From: an uncultured Dorea sp.
Lineage (GTDB): Bacteria > Bacillota > Clostridia > Lachnospirales > Lachnospiraceae
NCBI GenBank assembly: GCA_910577685.1
Contig: CAJTOH010000008.1
Coordinates: 51,321 to 115,320, forward strand
Direction: 5' to 3'
DNA: 64,000 bases
Position 1 is the first letter of the stretch. Every line of letters starts with the position of its first letter. Shown here in pieces: positions 25,357-34,673 of this stretch. A model generated the notes under the pieces. That model had not been told where the DNA came from. It ran no database searches and saw nothing but the letters and a program-made list of their open reading frames with translations. The translations under genes were made by a program, and so were the position numbers.

Positions 25357-26625
25357 TTATTCTATATTACCCTTTTTCTGTCTATAGCTTAACTCCCTCG
25401 GTGTATACAGGTGTCTTGGAATACCGTCAACCATAACCGGAGATACGTCGCCCTGAATTAACGGTCTTACATAGGAAATGAACTCGCTTGTAACATAAGT
25501 TCCTTCCTCATTCACCCATTCTCTCGGAACAAGCTTCTCGTCGTTGGCAATCTTGTGAACATCCTTCACTTCCGTTCCGCACTGGTACGGATCGTCAGAA
25601 AGTCTCTGCAGAACTACCATCTTACCGGTATCGCCTTCATCAGCCGCCTTTACAGCCGCACCGCCAACCTGGTAAGCTTCCAAAATGTCTACACGTGACG
25701 CCGCATGTGAAGCGGAACGCTGTAATGTGCTAAGCTCGATAGCACGAGTCTTACATCCCATCTCGCCTGCAATATAACTTGCAAGATAAGACGCCGTTCC
25801 GGATAACTGCTTGTGTCCAAACGCATCAACAAAGTCAATATTGCTGCCAAGCTCACATACATAGGTTCCGTCTGCAGTACGGATTCCTTCCGATACCGCA
25901 ACTACGATAGAGGTCTTCTCCTCCAACAGGTCTCTGACTCTCTTACCAAAAGCCTGTAAATCGAAGGTAGTCTCCGGCAGATAGATCAGATCCGGACCTT
26001 CGCAATCCTCTCCTTCGGATAAGGCAGCCGAACCTGTCAGCCATCCTGCATTACGTCCCATAATCTCTACGATCGTAACGATTCCATTCTCATTCTCCAG
26101 ACAAAAGCTGTCGCGGATAATCTCCTTCATAGAAGTACCGATGTATTTTGCAGCGCTTCCGTATCCCGGCGTATGATCCGTCAGTGCAAGGTCGTTGTCA
26201 ATCGTCTTCGGACATCCGATAAATCTTGTTGAGAATCCCGTGATGATCGCATAGTCGGATAACTTCTTGATAGTATCCATGGAATCATTCCCGCCGATAT
26301 AGATAAACGCCTCGATATCTAACTTCTCAAGGATAGCAAAAATCTTGTCATAAACCTCACGGTTCTCATGAATCTCCGGAAGCTTATAACGGCATGACCC
26401 CAAAAATGCCGCCGGTGTCCTCTTAAGCAGCTCCACATCCAATTCTGTCTTGATATGGTCAGCCAGATCGATATAATTCTCTTCTAATAATCCCTGTACT
26501 CCGTGAAGCATACCATATACCTTCTGAGCCCCGCGGTCTTTAGCAGTACGGTAAACTCCCGCAAGACTTGAGTTGATCGCCGCTGTCGGTCCTCCTGACT
26601 GTCCTACAATAACATTTCTCTTCAT
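25357..26625 (-). CDS. pfp: 6-phosphofructokinase, probably pyrophosphate-dependent
   Basis: 422-aa glycolytic enzyme phosphorylating fructose-6-phosphate. N-terminal GQSGGPTAAINSSLAG binds the phosphoryl donor; IYIGGNDSMDT has Asp at the position where ATP-dependent enzymes have Gly (GGDG), and GCPKTIDNDL has the Lys diagnostic of pyrophosphate use (ATP enzymes read PGTIDND). IMGRNAGWL is the substrate loop. The first Asp of the usual GGDD is Asn here, as in one branch of clostridial enzymes. Length fits group II/III PFKs rather than the 320-aa ATP-PFK. Monocistronic as far as I can see. Confidence 0.88.
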   Translation of the reverse strand: MKRNVIVGQSGGPTAAINSSLAGVYRTAKDRGAQKVYGMLHGVQGLLEENYIDLADHIKTELDVELLKRTPAAFLGSCRYKLPEIHENREVYDKIFAILEKLDIEAFIYIGGNDSMDTIKKLSDYAIITGFSTRFIGCPKTIDNDLALTDHTPGYGSAAKYIGTSMKEIIRDSFCLENENGIVTIVEIMGRNAGWLTGSAALSEGEDCEGPDLIYLPETTFDLQAFGKRVRDLLEEKTSIVVAVSEGIRTADGTYVCELGSNIDFVDAFGHKQLSGTASYLASYIAGEMGCKTRAIELSTLQRSASHAASRVDILEAYQVGGAAVKAADEGDTGKMVVLQRLSDDPYQCGTEVKDVHKIANDEKLVPREWVNEEGTYVTSEFISYVRPLIQGDVSPVMVDGIPRHLYTPRELSYRQKKGNIE

Positions 26626-26729
26626 AGTCCATATTCCTTTCTCTCTTATAAATTGCTGACGCTATTACTATCTTAGTATATTTCATCGCAAATGTCTACA
26701 AAAAATCTCATGATCTCCATGAATGATCT

Positions 26730-26888
26730 CTATGAATTCTCTGCTTCTTCCCTGACTACATTCTGGGCAAATATATAGCCTTTCATACACCCGTTGCCTG
26801 CAACGTCAATGACTTCTCCATCCTCAACTTCGGCCTCCATACGGCAGTTATTACGGCATACTTCGCACATGACCACTATCTTTTCCAT
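26730..26888 (-). CDS. 52-aa Cys-rich protein (DUF1667-like fragment or small protein)
   Basis: Small ORF starting 9 nt after GGAGG. Cys8, Cys11 and Cys15 form a C-x2-C-x3-C cluster (MCEVCRNNC) with a fourth Cys at 34 in GNGCMKG. The pattern, followed by VEDGEVIDVAGNGC, resembles DUF1667-type domains with three spaced cysteines and a later one, which may bind a metal or an iron-sulfur cluster. A strong Shine-Dalgarno and protein-like composition support a real gene. It lies alone between pfp and the tRNA-Arg terminator. Confidence 0.65.
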   Translation of the reverse strand: MEKIVVMCEVCRNNCRMEAEVEDGEVIDVAGNGCMKGYIFAQNVVREEAENS

Positions 26889-26920
26889 CTTAAGATTCCT
26901 CCATTAGACATCAGCACATT

Positions 26921-26956
26921 TTTAAAAAGTCCTTGCAGAAAATCTACAAGGACTTT
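26921..26956 (-). terminator. terminator of tRNA-Arg
   Basis: AAAGTCCTTG (26956-26947) pairs with CAAGGACTTT (26935-26926), followed by a T-rich tail; begins right after the tRNA 3' end. Confidence 0.85.
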
Positions 26957-26958
26957 AA

Positions 26959-27032
26959 CGTGGGCGAGAGGATTCGAACCCCCGACCTTCTGGTCCGTAG
27001 CCAGACGCTCTATCCAGCTGAGCTACGCCCAC
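26959..27032 (-). tRNA. tRNA-Arg(ACG)
   Basis: 74-nt cloverleaf: acceptor GTGGGCG/CGCCCAC with discriminator G, D-arm AGCTCAGCTGGATAGAGC, anticodon stem TCTGG/CCAGA with loop CTACGGA giving anticodon ACG (read ICG), T-arm with GGTTCGAATCC. The 3' CCA is not encoded. Flanked by its own promoter and terminator. Confidence 0.95.
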
Positions 27033-27063
27033 ATGATTATAAACTTGTTTTACAACAAAATTA

Positions 27064-27092
27064 ATTATAGCTCAATTGGATGAGATTGTCAA
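27064..27092 (-). promoter_or_regulatory. tRNA-Arg promoter
   Basis: TTGACA (27092-27087), 17-nt spacer, TATAAT (27069-27064): perfect consensus 32 nt upstream of the tRNA. Confidence 0.9.
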
Positions 27093-27132
27093 TATACTAT
27101 TTTAAATATTTTTCAAGTGTTATCATACAAAA

Positions 27133-27360
27133 CTAAATTCTTTTTCCCTTTCCTTTATGAGGATGACTTTCTGCATATTCCCGTGCTTCTCTCCTTATCT
27201 CTCCCGGAGGCATCTGATCAAAATATTCCCTCTGCCATGCCGTATAATCAAAACTTTCTCTTTTAATTGTTGCAATAAAATGCTCTGCATTAATTATACC
27301 TAATTTTTCAACCAGACATTCTAGACCCAGATCCATAATTTCAGCCGTACTATACATCAT
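27133..27360 (-). CDS. 75-aa partner of the PIN-domain gene (toxin-antitoxin-like)
   Basis: Small protein of unrecognised family (MMYSTAEIMDLGLECLVEKLG...FDYTAWQREYFDQ) with a basic tail HPHKGKGKR. GGAGG lies 7 nt before its ATG, and it overlaps the stop of the PIN gene by 4 nt (ATGA), implying coupled translation as in toxin-antitoxin pairs. Its role as antitoxin is inference only. Confidence 0.55.
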   Translation of the reverse strand: MMYSTAEIMDLGLECLVEKLGIINAEHFIATIKRESFDYTAWQREYFDQMPPGEIRREAREYAESHPHKGKGKRI

Positions 27361-27635
27361 CTGTCCACCTCCAATCTTCTAATAGTATCTCTTTCACTAC
27401 CGACATAATATGATTCATTAGACTCCATAAATTCTGCAATAACTTGTTTTCTCTTACCTAACTTATTTTTCCCGTTTTCATAATCAAACATATAAGACGT
27501 CACTAGCTCTATTTGCTTATCCTTTATTAAACCCTGAATATAAAGCTTAGCCTGTGTCTCCAATGATATTCTAATCTGCGATTGGTCATCATAAGGACGA
27601 TTATAACAACAATTATCTAAATATATTTTCAACAT
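27357..27635 (-). CDS. truncated PIN-domain protein (VapC-like)
   Basis: 92 aa from ATG 27635 (GTG possible at 27641). The N-terminal half of a PIN ribonuclease is recognisable: KIYLDNCCYNRPYDDQSQIRI with the first catalytic Asp, then LVTSYMFDYEN with an acidic residue. Family members run on for another 50-80 residues carrying the second Asp cluster (usually D-A-x-H) and a TTD motif; here the sequence jumps to DTIRRLEVDR and stops. Probably an inactive remnant after an internal deletion. Confidence 0.6.
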   Translation of the reverse strand: MLKIYLDNCCYNRPYDDQSQIRISLETQAKLYIQGLIKDKQIELVTSYMFDYENGKNKLGKRKQVIAEFMESNESYYVGSERDTIRRLEVDR

Positions 27636-27814
27636 TCCCACCTTCTTTTTACCACTTCAATGGATAGAACATCTTTCTTATTATTTATTGTATACCAAGT
27701 TTCCTATATAATGCAACTGCTATTTGAAATACAGCCTTACCTCTTACATTTGTCTCATGTCATTATATTTATGCCATGGTTTGCTTTTCCACTCTTTTCC
27801 AGCAGCTCAAATAA

Positions 27815-29347
27815 TCAAAAATCTCTTAATTTCATAAAGATTCGGGCGATACTCGATTTAAAGTATACATAACTATCGTCTTTTCTGAATATAATACTCA
27901 TACATACATTAGGAACGAATACGCAAAGCATAATTCTGGCCGTCAGAGTCATTAATGGGCTGAACCGCGCCGTTATACACAGCAAATAGGTCAAAGCAGA
28001 GATTCCGATCGTCATAATCAGATACTTTAACTGTCTCAGCATAAACCCGTAAAATTTCTTATTGAAGTAATATTTAAACAATATATATGGCTCTACCCAA
28101 AACGGTACTGATAATGTACTGATAATTGTTCCGGATAACGTCCCTGCAATTCCGTATCGCAAGGCTAAAGGAACAGACATGATCAAATTAATTGCTCCTT
28201 CCGCAATCGGTTTATACCTGTCGTACCAAAAAATACCCGTCGCATTCCGAAACATCAACACGGTGGATCTCATTCCTGTCAGATAGAAATTTATTACAAT
28301 AATAACCACAGTCGAATCGGATAAAAGGAACTTTTCACCTAACCACAATTTTATAAACGGCTGAAGCAGACATAAAAGAGAGATTGAACAGAAACTAAAA
28401 ATCCATGCATTTATAAACAATATGTTATAAAGCATTTTTTCTACATATTCCTTATCGTCAAAGGCGACCAGATTCCCCAAACTTGCAGTTATGGCGTTAA
28501 AAAAACGATTTGTAACCGTCTTAACAGCCTGAATGATCAATGTATAATTTGAGTACAAGCCTACGGATACCAAACCGATAAACTTCGAAATAATTATATT
28601 ATCCGTTGCATAGACGATTATTTCCCCGGTTCTATGGAAGATTAACGCAAATACATTTTTTTTAATTTCTCTTAATACTTTCGGGTCTAGTTCCTTATTA
28701 TTTTTATCCTTTAAATATGGATACATTTTATCGGCAACAGCCGATATTATAAGATTCTCGGCTATTGTCGCCGCAACCATAACCGACAGATAAGCCGCGT
28801 AACTCTCAAATACAATCAAGACTGCGATCTGCATAACTTTTAATACTATACTTGAAATCGTTGTGGCTACGGTAGATATATATTCCTTCTGGTCGCAAAT
28901 AATCAAGGATCTTTTATATGTATAAAAATAAGAGATACCGGAATTAAAAAGATAGAGCATAAAATATAAATAAATATATTTTATATCCGAATTCAGATCT
29001 TTGATCAAAAGTGGTAAAAACGGCATTAATATGCTTCCTAATATAAAAACAATAACTCCTACTGCTTTATATAAATGCCTGTAAAGGGACATGAGGGATT
29101 TTAACGCTTCAACATCTCCCTCCTTTAACGGCTTATACAACGCAAAATTAATTGCCGATCCTACTCCAAGCTCAGCTAACGACAAAAACGATAACACATT
29201 GGAAAACAGACCGTTCAGCCCCAGATACTCTTCCGGAAGAAAGTGTATGAATACGCTCCGGTTCATAAACTGTAATAAAAGAATCACTACATATGATATT
29301 TCAGAGAATACAATATTTTTTATACTATTCCGCGTCCTGAAACTCAT
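27815..29347 (-). CDS. Wzx-type polysaccharide flippase, capsule locus A
   Basis: 510-aa membrane protein of the polysaccharide transporter (PST/MOP) family with about 12-14 hydrophobic helices; opens MSFRTRNSIKNIVFSEISYV and contains EYLGLNGLFSNVLSFLSLAELGVGSAI, typical of Wzx. Predicted to flip lipid-linked repeat units across the membrane. Last gene of locus A; starts 1 nt after the preceding glycosyltransferase stop, with GGAG 10 nt upstream. Clearly paralogous to the flippase of locus B (51076-52620), for example the shared NIIISKF/NMIITRF and WYDRYKP/YYDRYKP segments. Confidence 0.9.
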   Translation of the reverse strand: MSFRTRNSIKNIVFSEISYVVILLLQFMNRSVFIHFLPEEYLGLNGLFSNVLSFLSLAELGVGSAINFALYKPLKEGDVEALKSLMSLYRHLYKAVGVIVFILGSILMPFLPLLIKDLNSDIKYIYLYFMLYLFNSGISYFYTYKRSLIICDQKEYISTVATTISSIVLKVMQIAVLIVFESYAAYLSVMVAATIAENLIISAVADKMYPYLKDKNNKELDPKVLREIKKNVFALIFHRTGEIIVYATDNIIISKFIGLVSVGLYSNYTLIIQAVKTVTNRFFNAITASLGNLVAFDDKEYVEKMLYNILFINAWIFSFCSISLLCLLQPFIKLWLGEKFLLSDSTVVIIVINFYLTGMRSTVLMFRNATGIFWYDRYKPIAEGAINLIMSVPLALRYGIAGTLSGTIISTLSVPFWVEPYILFKYYFNKKFYGFMLRQLKYLIMTIGISALTYLLCITARFSPLMTLTARIMLCVFVPNVCMSIIFRKDDSYVYFKSSIARIFMKLRDF

Positions 29348-29348
29348 A

Positions 29349-30344
29349 TCATTTTATCTCCTTTGCAATATATTTTACAGCATTTTTTGTCTTTAATAAC
29401 GTCTTATATAAGTCAGGTCTGCAGATCAGTAAAATATGGCATTTAATTTTAAAGGGAATCTGAGATCTGAATATGGCGTCCCATTTATGCGCTTTTAAAT
29501 ATTCGACAAGCGCCTCCCTGTACTTGTCCTCCCACCCGTTTGCAATTGCTTTGTGGGCTAATTGGTAATATGCGGCGGTTTTATTGTTCAATATGGCATT
29601 TTTCATTCTGCCGTTATTACTAAAATACTTTTCAATCATATAATCATAACTTAACGCATACTTTAGGTTCAGCGACTTATCAAACAGCGTGTCCGGCCTT
29701 TGAGTCGTATTCTCACTGCTTATATAATACCCGTATAATTCCTCATCCATATAGACCGCTCTGCCGACGTTGTGCATGATCGAAAATATAAAATCCATAT
29801 CCTCCAATATACTCAGCCTTGTGTTGAGCCTGCTGCCTTTTAAAATACTTTTCCTAAAGATCTTGTTCCACAAATATCCTCCGACATTCCTATTCTCAAC
29901 AACTTCTTTCTGAAATTGATCCGTATTGAAAATTATCATGGATTCATCATTACACTGAAATTGATGTTTTGAATCGCGGACGACGGCAAATCTGCAGACG
30001 ACTATATCCGCGTCATGCTTATTCATTATCGAAACCATTTTTCCGTACATCCCGCAAGACACATAATCATCCGAGTCAACAAAACCTATAATCTCTCCCG
30101 TTGAATACTGCAGTCCAAAGTTCCTTGCAGCGCTGACCCCTGAATTAACTATATGATAAAACACAATCCTTCCGTCTTTCTCTGCGTATTCCCGGCATAT
30201 TTCCATAGTATGATCTGTTGAACCATCGTCAACAATAATAATTTCCATATTAGAATATGTCTGCAGCAGCAAACTATCCAGACATCTTTTTATAAATTTC
30301 TCTCCATTATATACAGGAACAATAATACTTATTTTTTCAGCCAT
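29349..30344 (-). CDS. GT2 family glycosyltransferase, locus A
   Basis: 331 aa. GT-A fold at about residues 1-230: SIIVPVYNGEKFIKRCLDSL, IIIVDDGSTDHT and the nucleotide-sugar/metal site GFVDSDDYV; acceptor-side region EDMDFIFSIM. Adds one sugar of the repeat unit on the cytoplasmic face; donor unknown. Overlaps the preceding GT32 gene by 16 nt. Confidence 0.88.
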   Translation of the reverse strand: MAEKISIIVPVYNGEKFIKRCLDSLLLQTYSNMEIIIVDDGSTDHTMEICREYAEKDGRIVFYHIVNSGVSAARNFGLQYSTGEIIGFVDSDDYVSCGMYGKMVSIMNKHDADIVVCRFAVVRDSKHQFQCNDESMIIFNTDQFQKEVVENRNVGGYLWNKIFRKSILKGSRLNTRLSILEDMDFIFSIMHNVGRAVYMDEELYGYYISSENTTQRPDTLFDKSLNLKYALSYDYMIEKYFSNNGRMKNAILNNKTAAYYQLAHKAIANGWEDKYREALVEYLKAHKWDAIFRSQIPFKIKCHILLICRPDLYKTLLKTKNAVKYIAKEIK

Positions 30345-31093
30345 TTTATTCCTTCTTTTTTTACGCGGTAAACCCCGTTAAATCCCTTGTTAATCACTTT
30401 TCCTAAACGCATACCAAAGATACGGTTTATTAATTGCATCCTTTTCTTTATCCTTTTTTGTTCCGAATCATGCCAAGACGCGTTAAACCAATGTATGCTG
30501 TAGGTATTTTGTGTAATTTGCAATTTATTGTTGGAATAGCATAACGGCGCGAAATATTCCGGTGCGAAGATCTTAATATTTCCCACCATTTGATTTTTTC
30601 CGTTTTTGTTTAGTCCGTTTTGCTCCAGCACTCTTGTTGTGTAAGTAGGCGACGCGGTAATATTTAAGGTTCCGTCGGCATTGATAAACCGTAAATCCTT
30701 ATAATCCTCGCACATTTGTTTTATGATTTTATTTTTTGCTTCCGCCCCGAAACCAAGTCCTAACGCAACCCTGCTTTTATTCTCAAAACCCATAAACGCC
30801 TCCAGTTCTAATAAGCCGTCGATGCTTCGAACCAGTTCCACGTCCGTATCCATATAAATACCGCCTTCGTTATATACGATATCCAATCTTGCATAATCCG
30901 GCACGAACCCCCACTTCTTGGCGTCGTATGCCTGTTTCATATATAAACATTTAGAAAAATCATAGTTTGATTCGTTCCATTCAATTATTTCATAATCCGG
31001 GCAGAATTTTTTCCAGCTCTCAATACATTTCCTGTCTTTTTCAGGCAGCGGCGCTTTGCCAATCCAACAATAATGAATCTTTTTAGGAATCAT
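30329..31093 (-). CDS. GT32-type glycosyltransferase (DXD sugar-binding), locus A
   Basis: 254 aa. Starts MIPKKIHYCWIG and has the family core PDYARLDIVYNEGGIYMDTDVELV with the DTD metal site (about residue 96), plus a C-terminal SIHWFNASW. Predicted transfer of a hexose in repeat-unit assembly. A close paralogue lies in locus B (55857-56651). Confidence 0.9.
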   Translation of the reverse strand: MIPKKIHYCWIGKAPLPEKDRKCIESWKKFCPDYEIIEWNESNYDFSKCLYMKQAYDAKKWGFVPDYARLDIVYNEGGIYMDTDVELVRSIDGLLELEAFMGFENKSRVALGLGFGAEAKNKIIKQMCEDYKDLRFINADGTLNITASPTYTTRVLEQNGLNKNGKNQMVGNIKIFAPEYFAPLCYSNNKLQITQNTYSIHWFNASWHDSEQKRIKKRMQLINRIFGMRLGKVINKGFNGVYRVKKEGIKWLKK

Positions 31094-31097
31094 ACGT

Positions 31098-32522
31098 TTA
31101 ACCTCTTCTCGATCTTATCAAACTTCTTATAACAATAACAACTAATGCATAAAGCAGCACTCCCCTGACTATTTTTCTCGTCAATTCAAGTAATGCGCAT
31201 CTGCCAAGCACAACAAGTATCCCCATAGTAGAAGAAAGAATGAATAATCTAAGCGTACTTGTATCCCTCGCCGTATCGTTTTCATAAACAAGCGAGGCGA
31301 TCATCCATCCTATTATGAACATAAGCAGCGGGGCAATATATTCATTATAATTTACATACATTTCTACAAAAATTGAAAAACCAGTCCCCCAATTGAGCCG
31401 CAAAACATCCTGTGAAAACCAGTTCGCCCCCGCAACTACGTCTAAATTGAACATGGTTGCAACTCTCGTCGTCGCAGAACTGAGAACAGCCGCCAAAATC
31501 GAATTACTGTACGGCCAATGTATTTTCTGTGCAAGGGCAATCAGTGTTACGCCCGCGCTTCCTCCCATTTCCGACAGAAGTGAAAACAAAGGAAATTGTT
31601 CCAGTGTAAATAAATCGTCTATGCCTCCGCCGCTCCTTAAAAGCATTATGAGCTGCAGTAAATACATTAACAAGAACCCTAGTATAAGCAGCCATATTAC
31701 CGTTTTCTTTTTAAACCCTCCCTTGTATCTTATATGCAGCCAAAGAAAAACTATAAAATACGGGAACCAGCTTCCGCGGCTTCCTGCGATCGAATATCCT
31801 ATTGCGTAAATACCGAAAATAACGTAGCAAACGACCACCACGCTTTTTTTATAATCGCTTCCTATCAACAGACCGATCAGGGACGGTACAAACAATTCAT
31901 TTGCAATCTGCAGCAACTGGGTGTTTTCCATTGAATCCGAATGATAAAGCGCGGCATATCCTTTGTACGAAACAATCTCCATAACAGTATTTAATTTTCC
32001 AAAGACAAGTGAAACGCACAAGGCTAATATGACCGCACTCACGGCGAACAAAATGTTTTTTGTCAATTTTTCATTTGACTCTGAGTTAATATGGCCTCCG
32101 TGATCCTTTAGGCAGAACAAAGCTCCTAAGTGAAAAAACATAAGACATATATTGATATATAACATCATCCTGACTATTTCCGTGTCAGAATGGACAACAT
32201 ATACGCCGTATAGCAGCCCTCTCAATATTCCCATATCCCTGTTAAGATTGACTACCCATAACAGAGACTGACCGCATCCGTACAGCACAAGGAACATGGC
32301 AATGAAGATGTACGGCGTAAATATTTTATTTGATATATATTCCCACGTTTTTATTATGTATATAATTATAAATATTTGCACAACAGACAGCATATAAATC
32401 AACGTCCTATGATTTGCCGCCGTATCAAGATTATTATAAATAAAATAGAACAAAAAATAACATATGAAGGTAACAACCGTACCCGCTAAACATATATTCT
32501 TATTCTTCTTTTGAATTTTCAT
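31098..32522 (-). CDS. Wzy-like repeat-unit polymerase, locus A
   Basis: 474-aa membrane protein with about 11-12 hydrophobic helices and a larger loop between them (about residues 225-340, including SIAGSRGSWFPYFIVFLWLH), the topology of oligosaccharide repeat-unit polymerases. Low sequence conservation is normal for Wzy. Start codon overlaps the preceding GT2 stop (ATGA). With the flippase it completes a Wzx/Wzy-dependent pathway. Confidence 0.75.
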   Translation of the reverse strand: MKIQKKNKNICLAGTVVTFICYFLFYFIYNNLDTAANHRTLIYMLSVVQIFIIIYIIKTWEYISNKIFTPYIFIAMFLVLYGCGQSLLWVVNLNRDMGILRGLLYGVYVVHSDTEIVRMMLYINICLMFFHLGALFCLKDHGGHINSESNEKLTKNILFAVSAVILALCVSLVFGKLNTVMEIVSYKGYAALYHSDSMENTQLLQIANELFVPSLIGLLIGSDYKKSVVVVCYVIFGIYAIGYSIAGSRGSWFPYFIVFLWLHIRYKGGFKKKTVIWLLILGFLLMYLLQLIMLLRSGGGIDDLFTLEQFPLFSLLSEMGGSAGVTLIALAQKIHWPYSNSILAAVLSSATTRVATMFNLDVVAGANWFSQDVLRLNWGTGFSIFVEMYVNYNEYIAPLLMFIIGWMIASLVYENDTARDTSTLRLFILSSTMGILVVLGRCALLELTRKIVRGVLLYALVVIVIRSLIRSRRG

Positions 32523-33505
32523 ATTTTGCTAAACCCCGAATGTCTATACCAATGGTAAAAAATAACCGCCATTTTTTTATTAATCGAAAATAAAATCAGT
32601 TCCAAACGAGATGATTTCGAGCCGCATACTTCTCTCAGCCTTGGTATAACATCTCCTTTGTAAAGGTCCCATACATTATTGATTATTTTATAATACCTCT
32701 TTTCCCCTTTTGAAAAATAGAGAAGATAATATAAGTTAAAACAAGATAAACAAATGTGTCTTTCATAGTAATAGATATACCCGGATGCATACTCCTTGTA
32801 GTTGTTCATAGCATATTGATGCGCATATAACACGTCCAGCCTCTTTTCACTGAACCGGCTTCTCATTATGCTATTTTGCCGGAGCAAATAGACGTAACAT
32901 ACGTCCGGAATAATTACATAACGTTTGATACTGTTTAAAATATCGCTTATAAACATCACATCCTCATGCAGTTTCCCCTCCACAAACCAATGGTTTTCCA
33001 GCAGCTTCCTTCTATATAGCTTCATTTGGGACGGGAATCTTATCATTCCGGAAACAAAAAACGCCTTGAATATGGATTTTTGATCTGTTAATAGCTGAAA
33101 GCTGTCTGTTTCTGTTGAACGAATTTTGCCCAATTCATTGACCCGGTCGTAACCGCATTGAACAATATCCGCATTATGCTCAAGCGCGGATTTAAGCATA
33201 ACGCGAAACATATTACTTGTAATGGAATCGTCGCTGTCAACAAAAGTAATAAAATCACCCTTTGCAAGCTTTAAACCTACATTTCTGGCCGAACTCAGTC
33301 CGCCGTTTTCTTTATGAATTACCCTCACTCTTCCGTCGATTTGTTCATATTCGTCACATATTTTCCCCGAATGGTCCGACGAACCGTCGTCTACTAAAAT
33401 AACTTCTATGTTTTGGTAATCATTTTTAAGAATTGAATCTATACATTTATTCAAGTATGCTTCCACATTATATACAGGAACGATTACACTTATCAAATTA
33501 TCCAT
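32519..33505 (-). CDS. GT2 family glycosyltransferase, locus A
   Basis: 328 aa. LISVIVPVYNVEAYLNKCIDSIL, VILVDDGSSDHSGKICDEY, GLSSARNVGLKLAKGDFITFVDSDDS and the acceptor-side HEDVMFISDIL are the GT-A hallmarks of capsule GT2 enzymes. Overlaps the upstream iron-sulfur protein gene by 8 nt and the polymerase by 4 nt. Confidence 0.9.
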   Translation of the reverse strand: MDNLISVIVPVYNVEAYLNKCIDSILKNDYQNIEVILVDDGSSDHSGKICDEYEQIDGRVRVIHKENGGLSSARNVGLKLAKGDFITFVDSDDSITSNMFRVMLKSALEHNADIVQCGYDRVNELGKIRSTETDSFQLLTDQKSIFKAFFVSGMIRFPSQMKLYRRKLLENHWFVEGKLHEDVMFISDILNSIKRYVIIPDVCYVYLLRQNSIMRSRFSEKRLDVLYAHQYAMNNYKEYASGYIYYYERHICLSCFNLYYLLYFSKGEKRYYKIINNVWDLYKGDVIPRLREVCGSKSSRLELILFSINKKMAVIFYHWYRHSGFSKI

Positions 33506-34667
33506 CTTTTCTACCTCTGAAATAGATCTTAAGAGCTAATCTTGCCTGAATCAGTATTTTCTTCACCCAGTATCCTTTCGATATCAAAAATCTTTTTCTT
33601 ATTGCTTCAAATCCCTCCGAATCAAGTATGCCGTAGATTACGTCCCGGACCGGCGGTTTCATCTTCGGAGTTTTCATATTAGAATTATGCTTTTGCGCCG
33701 CCTCCATACCCGTCTGGCAGGCTTCTATTTCTCCTGCTTGGACTATTTCGTCAAATAACTGCGCTCCCTTGTCCGAATTCAGCAGACAGACAGATACTCC
33801 CCTATGTATATCGAGATTCGAATTTACTTCTTCTATCCCCCAATAATCGCCTATCGTAATATCCCCTACACGCCTTTCGTCCGCGTATTTACATCCGTAG
33901 CAGCTTAATCTGTTAAAATATAGTTTTTCGAACCCATAACTATACGGATCCAGTGTCGCAGTGTTGTAAAACTTTTTCTTTGACGATTCAAAGGAACTGA
34001 TTAATCCCCATCCCTGCGCCGATTTATCCCGGAAAGATATCTTCTTAACTTCCCCGTACCGGCTGTTCAGCCATAATCTATATTCCTTAAACATTCTATA
34101 ACTTGGCACGCCGTTACAGATCAGATCAATCGTAATCAGATTTTTATAATCTTTTTTCAGATATCCTCTTAACCCGGCAATCTGGCACGGCGTTCCGGAA
34201 AATAGAACCTGTTTTCCGGATTCCAGAAATAAAAAGGCTTCTTCGAATGTATTTCTCAGATCGCTCTCCACATATTTTGAACCTCTAAGATCATCTATGC
34301 CGTTTATTGTATCGATAAATTTGTGATATACTTCAAATTCATCAGACATGCACGCCCCGAATACGACGCCGCTATGAATGAGAACTGCTTCCGCCAACGC
34401 GGAAAAAAGTCCTCCCGATGAACTTTTCATACATTTTTCTTTATTGCTTCTTTGAACTGCATACGCTTTCGAGGGCGCTGAATAAAAAAGTTCGTTGTTG
34501 AAGGGACAATTCTGCGTACACAGGCCGCAATGTATACACTGTTCCTCTTCTATATAGGGATAAGAAAATCCCTCTCTGGTTTCCAATATATGAATACACT
34601 TTTTCGGACATTTATGCTTACAGACCATACAGCCTGAACAATTTATTTTACTAATCACACTCTTCAT
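33498..34667 (-). CDS. FrhB-type iron-sulfur protein of polysaccharide loci
   Basis: 389 aa. N-terminal 2x[4Fe-4S] ferredoxin module (CSGCMVCKHKCPKKC and CIHCGLCTQNCPF), then the coenzyme-F420 hydrogenase/dehydrogenase beta-subunit N- and C-terminal domains (KSSSGGLFSALAE, GTPCQIAGL, DLICNGVPS, DITIGDYWG). Such genes sit next to polysaccharide pyruvyl transferases in many Firmicutes and Bacteroidetes capsule loci, as here; the redox step they carry out is not established. Confidence 0.85.
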   Translation of the reverse strand: MKSVISKINCSGCMVCKHKCPKKCIHILETREGFSYPYIEEEQCIHCGLCTQNCPFNNELFYSAPSKAYAVQRSNKEKCMKSSSGGLFSALAEAVLIHSGVVFGACMSDEFEVYHKFIDTINGIDDLRGSKYVESDLRNTFEEAFLFLESGKQVLFSGTPCQIAGLRGYLKKDYKNLITIDLICNGVPSYRMFKEYRLWLNSRYGEVKKISFRDKSAQGWGLISSFESSKKKFYNTATLDPYSYGFEKLYFNRLSCYGCKYADERRVGDITIGDYWGIEEVNSNLDIHRGVSVCLLNSDKGAQLFDEIVQAGEIEACQTGMEAAQKHNSNMKTPKMKPPVRDVIYGILDSEGFEAIRKRFLISKGYWVKKILIQARLALKIYFRGRKDG

Positions 34668-34673
34668 ATTCTA

